DNA from: Actinomycetota bacterium
GTDB taxonomy: Bacteria > Actinomycetota > Aquicultoria > CAJVYJ01 > JAUVQD01
DNA length: 33,832 bases
Direction of reading: 5' to 3'
Assembly (NCBI GenBank): GCA_030679975.1
Contig: JAUXSL010000101.1
Location: 1-33,832 of the forward strand
The notes beneath the pieces are model-generated. The model worked only from the letters and a program-made list of their open reading frames with translations, searched no databases and was not told the origin of the DNA. The position numbers and the translations under genes are program-made. This document shows positions 22,699 to 29,480 of this stretch, piece by piece (positions within the stretch are counted from its first letter, which is position 1; each line of letters begins with the position of its first letter).

Positions 22699-23421
22699 CT
22701 ACCATCCACACTGGCCGCATTGACACGGCGTGTATCCTTGAGCAATTGCCTGGCTCTTGCTGATTGCGAATTTGCTTCTGCTTAAGTAGCTATGGCAGCC
22801 GTCCGGGTGCGCGCGGTGATACCTCTCGCCCGTCTTAGTTATGTAGACCGTTTCGTCATTAGCGGGCGGCGGTGGTGGAGGCGGTGCATAGACGGGCGCA
22901 GGCGGGGGAGGTTCTTTAGTACCGTCCGCAATGATCTTAGGTGTTGGCTGAATGGAGACAACTTCATTCTCAAGTGTCCGAGTTACTTCCACGTCGTCTT
23001 TAAGCTGCACCTTGTAGACAAACGTCTTTACGCCGGTCGCCCCTTCTTGGCGCACTTGCGATTGACCTTTCTCAAGGTTTGGGTCTTGCGTTCGTTCTTC
23101 GACAAAAGGAACTGATTCAGTTACTTCAATCGTTTTGTAAGTTATCTTCGGTGCAGTCTTTTTCGGCATGGCTTGAGGCGCGGTGGATGTAGATGGAATA
23201 GGTTCCGGTAAATCATTTGCTGGCGGTGGCGAAGTTTGGGCCGCCGCAAGCCCGATGAACACAAAGGCGGCAACAATAGTCACGACCCACTTAACGGGGT
23301 TTGGCCAATCGGTTTTTGTCCAAGCGTAAATCGGGATGATGATCGGCCAGAAGAAGATTAGCGTGAGTGTTTTCCAGTACCACTTAAGCGGATTGAACCA
23401 GTTCCAGAATGTTTCGGCCAT
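22699..23421 (-). CDS. Membrane protein with G5 domain and C-terminal Cys/His motif
   Basis: 240 residues. Two N-terminal hydrophobic segments (about 17-33 and 44-62) precede an exported region. A G5 domain spans about residues 93-170 ('ITYKTIEVTESVPF', 'QVRQEGATGVKTFVYKV'), followed by a Pro-rich linker and a C-terminal module with 'YHRAHPDGCHSYL' and 'GYTPCQCGQCGW', the Ada-like/HhH-associated metal-site pattern seen in surface and nuclease-linked proteins. G5 domains bind sugars such as N-acetylglucosamine, so a cell-wall location is likely. First gene of the channel group. Confidence 0.8.
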   Translation of the reverse strand: MAETFWNWFNPLKWYWKTLTLIFFWPIIIPIYAWTKTDWPNPVKWVVTIVAAFVFIGLAAAQTSPPPANDLPEPIPSTSTAPQAMPKKTAPKITYKTIEVTESVPFVEERTQDPNLEKGQSQVRQEGATGVKTFVYKVQLKDDVEVTRTLENEVVSIQPTPKIIADGTKEPPPPAPVYAPPPPPPPANDETVYITKTGERYHRAHPDGCHSYLSRSKFAISKSQAIAQGYTPCQCGQCGW

Positions 23422-23577
23422 GGCTGCCCCTCTTTACAGTTATTTAGGAGGACTGCTTATTTTCGTTGAAGGCTAAGCGGGTGGTCATAAGCTTTATTTA
23501 ATTCTAACCGTTTGACGCATGTAGACAAGAGAACAGTTGTTCGTTCCTGCAGACTAAGCTTTAGAAAGGTTAACCGC

Positions 23578-23603
23578 TTTTTTTATGAAAGGTATTTTTG
23601 CCA
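23578..23603 (+). repeat. 25-bp direct repeat, copy 2
   Basis: T7-ATGAAA-GG-TATTTTTGCCA, the partner of 21691-21715. It lies in the 261-bp gap 23422-23682, which otherwise shows only A/T-rich promoter-like sequence. Confidence 0.6.
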
Positions 23604-23682
23604 ACGCCGCCTTTAATGTTTAGTAAAAGCGCTTGGCATTTTTTTGGTCGCAGGAAGAAAAAGTTAAGGTACAATTGCCTTT

Positions 23683-24267
23683 ATGAAAAGACGATACCTT
23701 TTTGTACTGCTGGGCCTAATTTTGCTTTTGTTCATCGGTATAACCTTTGGCGTCAACGAATATCAAACCCGTCAAAGCTTTAAGCTGCTTGCTAAAACTG
23801 TGGGGACACTTTCGATAATAGACGCAAAGGCTAACAAGTTAATGCTGACGGACATAACACAGACTGAAAATATCCCCGCAACCAATGGGCCAACGCCTGA
23901 ACTTATTGAGCGCGCTATGCTCATAAAAGAACGGGGCCGGAAGAATGTCGAAGAAGTGGAGGCCGAGCTGCAAGCTGAAGCTTATGAGCAGCTAACGATC
24001 CAGTTACTCAAATTGTCCGACCAAACGAAAAACGCACACATCACAAGCGCCTTCTTGCCCACTAAGCGAAACATCCTATTAGTATTGAATACAAAATCGC
24101 GGGCATTAGCAGCGCTTGTCAGCACTAAGCGTGACGAAAAAAGCAAATCAGCTACTAGTTATGATGCCTTAAAGGCTAAAGCAGCATGGGAAGCAGCCAA
24201 CGAAAGCTTGAGCGCTTATGCGCAATCGCATGGTTATTCTGCTTGGTATGATTCTTTAATCAAGTAG
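23683..24267 (+). CDS. Hypothetical membrane-anchored protein
   Basis: 194 residues. One N-terminal hydrophobic helix (residues 5-24) after a basic start, then an extracytoplasmic, mostly helical part rich in Ala, Lys and Glu with likely coiled coils around residues 70-115 and 160-185. No family recognised. It is the only plus-strand cargo gene and the last one before the right attachment site. AAGG lies 13 nt before the ATG and a TACAAT -10-like box at about 23670. Confidence 0.6.
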   Translation: MKRRYLFVLLGLILLLFIGITFGVNEYQTRQSFKLLAKTVGTLSIIDAKANKLMLTDITQTENIPATNGPTPELIERAMLIKERGRKNVEEVEAELQAEAYEQLTIQLLKLSDQTKNAHITSAFLPTKRNILLVLNTKSRALAALVSTKRDEKSKSATSYDALKAKAAWEAANESLSAYAQSHGYSAWYDSLIK

Positions 24268-24279
24268 CTTCAAGGCGCT

Positions 24280-24298
24280 GCTAATGTACTGCTAATGG
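24280..24298 (+). repeat. Paired GCTAATG repeats, right arm
   Basis: GCTAATGT at 24280-24287 and GCTAATGG at 24291-24298, 11 bp apart, matching the left pair at 14150-14168 in orientation and spacing. Both pairs are followed by A-rich sequence. Candidate arm-type integrase sites. Confidence 0.65.
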
Positions 24299-24375
24299 AA
24301 TTAGCCACAATCGGGATTAAAGCCGACTAATACCGTCTAATTGCTTAGCGCTGTTTGTGCTGGTACTAGCTATAA

Positions 24376-24396
24376 TTAGCGAAAACCGACTAAGAG
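24376..24396 (+). promoter_or_regulatory. Shared 21-bp motif, copy 2 (right att arm)
   Basis: TTAGCGAAA-ACCG-ACTAAGAG lies 18 bp before att repeat B. It differs from the copy at the integrase promoter (16397-16417) at four positions. Confidence 0.55.
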
Positions 24397-24414
24397 CAAA
24401 TAATACCCTAAAGC

Positions 24415-24460
24415 GTTTCCTAAACCTGGTGTCGCATGTTCGATTCATGCCGGGGGCACG
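24415..24460 (+). repeat. att repeat B
   Basis: 46 bp identical to the 3' part of tRNA-Arg at 14043-14088. It is the right end of the main element and the left end of the 0.8-kb unit. The 5' half of a tRNA is absent, so it is not a gene. Confidence 0.92.
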
Positions 24461-24493
24461 CAGTTCAGAAGGGTTGTAAGGTAATACGTGGCC

Positions 24494-24892
24494 TTAGGCC
24501 GCTCGGTGCGGCTTCATCGTCACTTTCCCGCCGGGGGTAACAGTGAAAGCAACTCCTAAAACCTCGGTCAGCTTAAGCAAGGTCGTCAGTGTCGGCATCT
24601 GCCGGCCGCTTTCAAGTCTGGCTATGGCCGACTGTTTTAGACCCATGCGCTCAGCCAGTTGCGCTTGTGTCAACTTTTCCCGGAGCCTGGCGCCGATTAG
24701 TGCGCTCCTGAATTCATATTCCGGTTGCAGCTTCTCATACTCCTCGCGGAATTTCGGGTCTTTCACTTGTTCGTCTAAGTATTCGTTAACGTCCATCACA
24801 ACCCTTGCCCGCTCAGATTGATTCAAGCCATCAAGAAACTGCTTGACTGGAATCTTGCCGCTGTCCGTCTCATAGAAAACAACTGCCCACAT
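24494..24892 (-). CDS. HigA-type antitoxin fused to a truncated HigB/Gp49 toxin start
   Basis: 132 residues from the ATG at 24892. The first 30 or so ('MWAVVFYETDSGKIPVKQFLDGL') match the beginning of RelE/HigB-type (Gp49-like) toxins. The rest, from Met at 24796, is a complete HigA antitoxin: 'VNEYLDEQVKDPKFREEYEKL' and an XRE domain 'LTQAQLAERMGLKQSAIARLESG'. About two thirds of the toxin, including its catalytic C-terminal part, is missing, and the two genes are in one frame. The antitoxin alone could still be made from 24796, where AAGG precedes the ATG. A palindromic operator overlaps the promoter. The frame is open to 24958, but those codons lie upstream of the promoter -10. Confidence 0.85.
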   Translation of the reverse strand: MWAVVFYETDSGKIPVKQFLDGLNQSERARVVMDVNEYLDEQVKDPKFREEYEKLQPEYEFRSALIGARLREKLTQAQLAERMGLKQSAIARLESGRQMPTLTTLLKLTEVLGVAFTVTPGGKVTMKPHRAA

Positions 24893-24900
24893 GCAAGAGG

Positions 24901-24922
24901 AATATAACATAGACGTTATATT
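24901..24922 (-). promoter_or_regulatory. Palindromic operator with overlapping promoter of the HigA fusion
   Basis: AATATAAC and GTTATATT form a perfect 8-bp inverted repeat with a 6-nt spacer. On the minus strand its end is the -10 (TATATT, 24901-24906), with a TTGATA -35 at 24925-24930 (18 bp apart). The start point would fall within 1-3 nt of the ATG at 24892. Autorepression by HigA is the likely use. Confidence 0.75.
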
Positions 24923-25070
24923 CTTATCAAGCCTCCGCAATTGTCCGCGATTGGACAATCGGCCGCCGGGTGGCTACAGGCCGTACTCCTACTTGTATAA
25001 AACAGCGGCCAAGCTTTGAGGGCGCGGCCATGTCCTAAAAATCTCAAGTTCGCTTATTCTCCTTGCAAAA

Positions 25071-25090
25071 CTGCACACAACTGCACACAA
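25071..25090 (+). repeat. Tandem CTGCACACAA repeats
   Basis: Two direct 10-bp copies, 25071-25080 and 25081-25090. They occupy the place in the mini-element's right arm that the GCTAATG pair has in the main element, so they may be arm sites for a different integrase. Confidence 0.5.
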
Positions 25091-25188
25091 AACACCCCAC
25101 AACACGGGTTAACACCGACTATAGCCGACTAAGTAATTAACTTAACGCTCGGCTTGTATGTGCTGGTCATCGCCGGTGACAGCTACAA

Positions 25189-25209
25189 CTGGCGAGAATC
25201 AACTAAGAC
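25189..25209 (+). promoter_or_regulatory. Shared 21-bp motif, copy 3 (mini-element right arm)
   Basis: CTGGCGAGAATC-AACTAAGAC, the diverged counterpart of 24376-24396, 30 bp before att repeat C. Confidence 0.45.
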
Positions 25210-25239
25210 CAAATAAGACCACAAAATAGGCCTTTAAGC

Positions 25240-25281
25240 GTTTCCTAAACCTGGTGTCGCATGTTCGATTCATGCCGGGGG
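25240..25281 (+). repeat. att repeat C
   Basis: 42 bp identical to att repeats A and B, then diverging inside the G-run at the acceptor-stem end. This is the outer right boundary with the chromosome. Confidence 0.9.
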
Positions 25282-25322
25282 GGTTATATTCTAAGGACTG
25301 GAAAAGGGGTAAACAACTGAGC

Positions 25323-26003
25323 ATGGGAAAGAAGCTTCTCTTATTGATCCTGGTCTTGTTGGCCCTCAACGGCTCGGGCACTGTCGCCGCCAAGGCTCAG
25401 ACGGGGACCGAGGGCGCCAAAAGAAAACAGATTTGGATGATGGGCCGCTCTGTGATGGCCGGCTGGTTCGCGCACATGGGTTCGGACGGCATCCGGCCGG
25501 TCAAGCGGGGCCGGTTTGTCTTTACCTATAAGGCGATCGCGCCGCCGCCCAAGATAGTAAATAGCGTCCGCAAACACCTGGCCGCCGCGGAGCGCCGGCC
25601 GATGGTCTTCTTTAAGCTCTGCTTTGTCGATTTCGAAGGCGGCACTCAGGAGGACGCGCAGGCCAACCTCACCCGCAATAAAACTTACATTCGCCGGGCC
25701 TACCGGGTGGTTGTGACCACATATCATAAGCGGCTGATCATCGGAAACGCTTTGCCGAAAGTAGCGGGGGAAACGGATACATGGCTGGTCTGGAACCATC
25801 AACAATACAATGCCTGGCTCAACGGTTTCGCCGCCGGCCACCCGGGGCAGGTCTATATCTTCAGCATGTACGACGTCTTGAGGGACGGTAGCGGCAACCT
25901 GCGCGCGGATTACGCCACCTCCGCGAGTGATTCCCACCCTAACGACGCGGGCTACTCGGCTTTGGACGCCGTCTACCTGCCCTTCTTAAGATCTAACTTT
26001 TAA
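25323..26003 (+). CDS. Secreted SGNH-hydrolase-like protein
   Basis: 226 residues with a signal peptide (residues 1-25, Leu-rich, likely cleavage after 'VAAKA'). The mature part resembles SGNH proteins: block I region 'IWMMGRSVMAGWF', central 'VVTTYHKRLIIGNALP', and the C-terminal 'SDSHPNDAGYSALDAVYLPFL', the Asp-x-His block. The usual GDS of block I is GRS, so the nucleophile Ser is kept but Asp is not. The start at 25323 lies outside att repeat C; an upstream in-frame ATG at 25254 is inside the repeat and is not used. Probably an extracytoplasmic esterase-like protein, substrate unknown. Confidence 0.75.
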   Translation: MGKKLLLLILVLLALNGSGTVAAKAQTGTEGAKRKQIWMMGRSVMAGWFAHMGSDGIRPVKRGRFVFTYKAIAPPPKIVNSVRKHLAAAERRPMVFFKLCFVDFEGGTQEDAQANLTRNKTYIRRAYRVVVTTYHKRLIIGNALPKVAGETDTWLVWNHQQYNAWLNGFAAGHPGQVYIFSMYDVLRDGSGNLRADYATSASDSHPNDAGYSALDAVYLPFLRSNF

Positions 26004-26208
26004 GAGAGGCCCGGTTCCTGAACCAGACGTAGATGAAGTAACCGGCGGCAAAGAGAAACCCGAAGCCGAACAAAAAACTGACAGCCAGCAACGCCAACAA
26101 CTTGGGGTGCTCTTTGACCAGCGAGACCTCCCGCTCTTCCGCGGTTTTAGCGTAACCGGCCAGCTTATGTTGCGACTTGGGCCAGAAACGTAACGCTGTT
26201 GCTTTCAT
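25993..26208 (-). CDS. Small single-helix membrane protein
   Basis: 71 residues with a basic, hydrophilic N-terminal part and one membrane helix at about 36-61 ('LLALLAVSFLFGFGFLFAAGYFIYVWF'), then a short basic tail. It is convergent with the SGNH gene, overlapping it by 11 bp. Not recognised. An AGAAGGA site precedes the ATG. Confidence 0.6.
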   Translation of the reverse strand: MKATALRFWPKSQHKLAGYAKTAEEREVSLVKEHPKLLALLAVSFLFGFGFLFAAGYFIYVWFRNRASLKS

Positions 26209-26257
26209 TAGAAGGATTTAACCAAAAAGTTAAGTTTTTAAAACGGGGACGGTCCCT

Positions 26258-26899
26258 TTACGCGGGTAGATTGCCCGTAATGAGGTAAGCGACCCAGATG
26301 GCGATGTTGACGGCATGGTCGGCTATCCGCTCGAAGTAGCGGCCGGTCAAGACCATGTTGACGGCCAGTTCCAACGAACTCTCTTTTTCCAGCCGGAAAA
26401 GTTCCTTGATCAACCGCTTGTATAGCTCGTCTATCTGATTGTCTTTAGCATCCAAAGTCTGGGCGAGGAGCAGGTTTTTGCCGGTGAAAGCTCTCATGGC
26501 TGTCGACAGCAGGTCGCGGGCCATCAACCCCAGTTGGCCTATCGTCTCCGCCACCGGTTTTAATTTGACCATCTGTATGTCGCTTCGCACGATCTGGCCG
26601 ATGTTCTTGGCCAGATCGCCGGATCTCTCCAAGTCCTGGATTATCCGGACGATCGCTAATATGAGCCTGAGATCTTTAGCTACCGGCTGTTGTTGGGCTA
26701 ATAAACTATAGCCGCGGGCCTCGATATCCAAATAGAGAGCGTCGATGGCTTCGTCACCGGCAATCACGGCTTTGGCCAGCTCCGTATCGCCTTCAGCTAG
26801 GGCCGTTGTCGCCCGCCGGACAGCTTCTATGACGTACTCGCCCATGCGCAGCGTATCGCCGCGTAAATCGCGCAGCTCTTGGTGGAAAGTCTCCCTCAT
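26258..26899 (-). CDS. phoU: Phosphate signalling complex protein PhoU
   Basis: 213 residues made of two three-helix repeats, with the metal-binding type motifs of PhoU ('RGDTLRMGEYVIEAVRRAT', 'DEAIDALYLDIEARGYSLLA', 'DAKDNQIDELYKRLI'). PhoU links the Pst transporter to the PhoR kinase and represses the Pho regulon when phosphate is ample. The start lies immediately after the pstB stop. Last gene of the pst operon. Confidence 0.95.
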   Translation of the reverse strand: MRETFHQELRDLRGDTLRMGEYVIEAVRRATTALAEGDTELAKAVIAGDEAIDALYLDIEARGYSLLAQQQPVAKDLRLILAIVRIIQDLERSGDLAKNIGQIVRSDIQMVKLKPVAETIGQLGLMARDLLSTAMRAFTGKNLLLAQTLDAKDNQIDELYKRLIKELFRLEKESSLELAVNMVLTGRYFERIADHAVNIAIWVAYLITGNLPA

Positions 26900-27658
26900 T
26901 TAACCAAACCGCCCCGTGATGTAATCCTCAGTCCGTTTGTCCTGTGGATTGGTAAATATCCGGCTGGTATCGTCAAACTCGATCAAACCGCCGTTGAGAA
27001 AAAAGCCGGTGTATTTTGATACTCTAGCCGCTTGCTGCATATTATGCGTGACGATGACGATGGCGTAGTTGTTTTGCAACTCGACCAAGAGGTCCTCAAC
27101 CCGCTGGGTGGCGGCCGGGTCAAGCGCCGAACAAGGTTCGTCCATTAGCAATATCTCCGGCTCAACAGCCAGAGCCCTGGCTATGCAAAGACGCTGCTGC
27201 TGGCCGCCGGATAGACTCGCCCCCGCCTCGCCCAGCCGGTCTTTCACCTGGTCCCACAGAGCCGCCTGTTCCAGGCTGCGTTGGACTATCTCCTGTAACT
27301 CAGCGCTGCGCCGGAAGCCGTTGAGCTTAAGTCCGGCGGCGACATTATCAAAGATAGACATGGTCGGAAAAGGATTGGGCCGCTGAAAGACCATACCGAT
27401 ACGCTTGCGGATAGCCACCGGATCGACAACCTGGGCGTAGATATCGTCTTTATCCAGCAGGACCCGGCCCGACATCCGCGCGCCGGGCACTGTTTCGTGC
27501 AAGCGGTTGACGCACCGTATAAAGGTCGACTTGCCGCAGCCGGATGGGCCGATGATGGCTGTGACGCATTTGTCTTCAATGGCGACATTGATGTCAAAAA
27601 GCACCTGTTGCTCATCGAACCAAGCTGACAAGTCGTGAACTTCGACCCGGTTTTTCAT
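26900..27658 (-). CDS. pstB: Phosphate ABC transporter ATP-binding protein
   Basis: 252 residues: Walker A '[10 protein letters not shown]', Q-loop '[21 protein letters not shown]', signature '[16 protein letters not shown]', Walker B '[14 protein letters not shown]', and H-loop '[14 protein letters not shown]'. The NPFP Q-loop and 'HNMQQA' are typical for PstB. Energises phosphate import. ATGA overlap with pstA. Confidence 0.97.
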   Translation of the reverse strand: MKNRVEVHDLSAWFDEQQVLFDINVAIEDKCVTAIIGPSGCGKSTFIRCVNRLHETVPGARMSGRVLLDKDDIYAQVVDPVAIRKRIGMVFQRPNPFPTMSIFDNVAAGLKLNGFRRSAELQEIVQRSLEQAALWDQVKDRLGEAGASLSGGQQQRLCIARALAVEPEILLMDEPCSALDPAATQRVEDLLVELQNNYAIVIVTHNMQQAARVSKYTGFFLNGGLIEFDDTSRIFTNPQDKRTEDYITGRFG

Positions 27659-28512
27659 CTTCTCCTCGCCCCTCGAACTAAGGAACTCCTGGCGGCCAGA
27701 AAGCGCGCAGCCAGCCCTATCAGAACGACTATGCCGATCAAGATCAACGCCCCAGCCCAGGCCTGGCGGTGCCAGTCTTCATAAGGCGAGATGGCGTAGG
27801 TATATATCTGGACCGGCAAACTGCTGATCGGCTCACTTACCGACAAGCTCCAAAACCGGCTGCCGAGCGCTGTAAATAGTAGCGGCGCGGTTTCCCCGGC
27901 CGCCCGCGCCAGAGCCAGCATTATGCCGGTCAAGATGCCGGGCGACGCCGTCCGCAGAACCACCCTGAAAATCGTCCGCCATTTATTGACGCCCAGCGCC
28001 AGAGAGGCTTCGCGCAACGATGTCGGCACTAATCGGATCATGTCTTCAGTGGTGCGCGCGATTATCGGCACCATGATCACCCCCAAAGCAAACCCGCCGG
28101 CCAAGGCCGAAAAATGACGCATCGGCGCAACAATAATTGTATACGCAAAGATGCCGATGATGATAGACGGCGTAGAATTGAGTGTTTCACTAAGAAAACG
28201 GACGATAAAACCGAATTTGTTATCGCCAAATTCGGCCAGGTAAATTCCGGTCATGACACCCACAACCATACCGAAACCTGAGGCCAACCCCAATAACAAC
28301 AAGCTGCCGGCAATGGCATTGGCCATCCCGCCGCCGGACTCGCCCACCGGTTTCGGCATTTGCGTAAAGAGGGCAAGATTGACGGAGCTGATACCCTGAT
28401 ATATTAGGTAGCCGATGATCAGTAAGAGCGGGACGACCACGACGACCACGCTGGCGGCGCAGAGGCCCAGCATGATCCGGCTGACCAACCGGCGACGGTT
28501 GTATGGGTTCAC
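27655..28512 (-). CDS. pstA: Phosphate ABC transporter permease PstA
   Basis: About 285 residues with six membrane helices; the EAA-type loop reads '[21 protein letters not shown]'. Forms the channel with PstC. The start is uncertain: an ATG at 28548 would overlap pstC by 40 bp, while a GTG at 28512 gives the 4-nt overlap common in this operon and is preferred. Neither has a strong ribosome site. Confidence 0.93.
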   Translation of the reverse strand: MNPYNRRRLVSRIMLGLCAASVVVVVVPLLLIIGYLIYQGISSVNLALFTQMPKPVGESGGGMANAIAGSLLLLGLASGFGMVVGVMTGIYLAEFGDNKFGFIVRFLSETLNSTPSIIIGIFAYTIIVAPMRHFSALAGGFALGVIMVPIIARTTEDMIRLVPTSLREASLALGVNKWRTIFRVVLRTASPGILTGIMLALARAAGETAPLLFTALGSRFWSLSVSEPISSLPVQIYTYAISPYEDWHRQAWAGALILIGIVVLIGLAARFLAARSSLVRGARRR

Positions 28513-29480
28513 ACACGCGCTCTTTTCTGTCCGCCGCCGACGCGCCATATCAGCAACCGGGCGGCGGCGTTAACCAAAAATGTCACACCAAAAAGAACCA
28601 GCCCGACCTCGATCAACGCCGACACGTAAAGCCGGCTCGAAGCTTCCGTGAATTCATTGGCGATCACCGCGGCCATCGAATAGGCCGGATTAAACAGGGA
28701 AGCGGATATCCGGGGTGTATTGCCGATCACCATGGTCACCGCCATAGTCTCACCCAGCGCCCGGCCCAACGCTAAAATGACGGCGCCGATTATCCCGACC
28801 CGCCCATAAGGTAAGACCGCGTGGCGTATCACCTCCCAGCGAGTCATGCCCAAAGCCAGAGCCGCCTCCCGCTGGTCGCGGGGGACCGTGGCCAATATCT
28901 CGCGCGAAACAGAAGTGATAAACGGCAGGACCATTAAGGTCAATATCAACCCGGCGGTGAGCAAACCGACCCCGTAAGACGTCCCCCGGAATAGCGGCAG
29001 CCAGCCAAAATAGTGGTTGAGCCAGGGCGCCAGATGGTTCATGACTAAAGGCGCCAGAACAAATATCCCCCACAGGCCGTAGATGACGCTGGGGATACCG
29101 GCGAGCAGTTCGACCAAGAAACCGACCGGGGTTTTGAGCCAGGGAGGCGAGACTTCCGACAGGAATACAGCCACCCCCAATCCCAACGGAACAGCCAGCA
29201 ACAGCGCGATGACTGAACTGGCGACAGTCCCGAAGATCAGCGGCAGCGCCCCGAACTTGCCGGCTACCGGGTCCCAATCGCTGGACGTTATGAACCGCGG
29301 GCCAAACTTGATCAGGGACGGCCATGACATCACCGCCAACTCGATGAAAATAGCGGCGACGATAAGTAAGACCAGCCCGGCAAAGATAAAGGTGGCGATA
29401 AAGAAGGCCCGGTCGGCCAGCCGCCCTCTGGCGAGGGCCCCCGGGGCCTTCAGTCTCTTGACGATGGAATCAGCGGCCAT
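28509..29480 (-). CDS. pstC: Phosphate ABC transporter permease PstC
   Basis: 323 residues with six membrane helices. Family marks include 'FGALPLIFGTVASSVIALLLAVPLG', 'ELLAGIPSVIYGLWGIFVLAP' and the coupling loop 'REAALALGMTRWEVIRHAVLPYG'. It pairs with PstA. The ATG overlaps the pstS stop by 11 bp. The C terminus overlaps the pstA start. Confidence 0.96.
   Translation of the reverse strand: MAADSIVKRLKAPGALARGRLADRAFFIATFIFAGLVLLIVAAIFIELAVMSWPSLIKFGPRFITSSDWDPVAGKFGALPLIFGTVASSVIALLLAVPLGLGVAVFLSEVSPPWLKTPVGFLVELLAGIPSVIYGLWGIFVLAPLVMNHLAPWLNHYFGWLPLFRGTSYGVGLLTAGLILTLMVLPFITSVSREILATVPRDQREAALALGMTRWEVIRHAVLPYGRVGIIGAVILALGRALGETMAVTMVIGNTPRISASLFNPAYSMAAVIANEFTEASSRLYVSALIEVGLVLFGVTFLVNAAARLLIWRVGGGQKRARV

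Larger units (their letters stand above)
14043..24460. mobile_element. tRNA-Arg-integrated element (satellite-like), about 10.4 kb
   Basis: Bounded by perfect 46-bp direct repeats (14043-14088 within the tRNA gene, and 24415-24460). It contains a tyrosine integrase next to the tRNA, a divergent regulator region, an excisionase-like protein, a primase/helicase operon, and an A+T-richer cargo block from about 20.2 to 24.3 kb. No capsid, portal, large terminase or conjugation gene is visible, so it looks like a phage satellite or another minimal integrative element that relies on a helper. Insertion restored a complete tRNA gene on the left. The degenerate att-like sequence near 20.0 kb raises the possibility that cargo and replication module arrived separately. 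Confidence 0.85.
24461..25281. mobile_element. 0.8-kb att-flanked mini-element
   Basis: Lies between att repeats B and C. It has no integrase, only a HigB-fragment/HigA fusion gene with its operator, and a right arm of about 170 bp that is clearly related to, but diverged from, the right arm of the main element. It may be a non-autonomous passenger or the deletion remnant of an older element at the same tRNA. Confidence 0.6.

Noticed and set aside
24415-24460. A second tRNA-Arg gene
   Set aside because: Only the anticodon-loop-to-3' part is present; the 5' acceptor strand and D arm are missing, so this is an att repeat. The same holds for 25240-25281.
25071-25090. Short CRISPR-like repeat
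   Set aside because: Two adjoining 10-bp copies without spacers; no CRISPR array or cas gene was seen anywhere in the window.
25254-25322. N-terminal extension of the SGNH-like protein starting inside att repeat C
   Set aside because: The ATG and following codons come from tRNA-derived sequence; the signal peptide begins at 25323.
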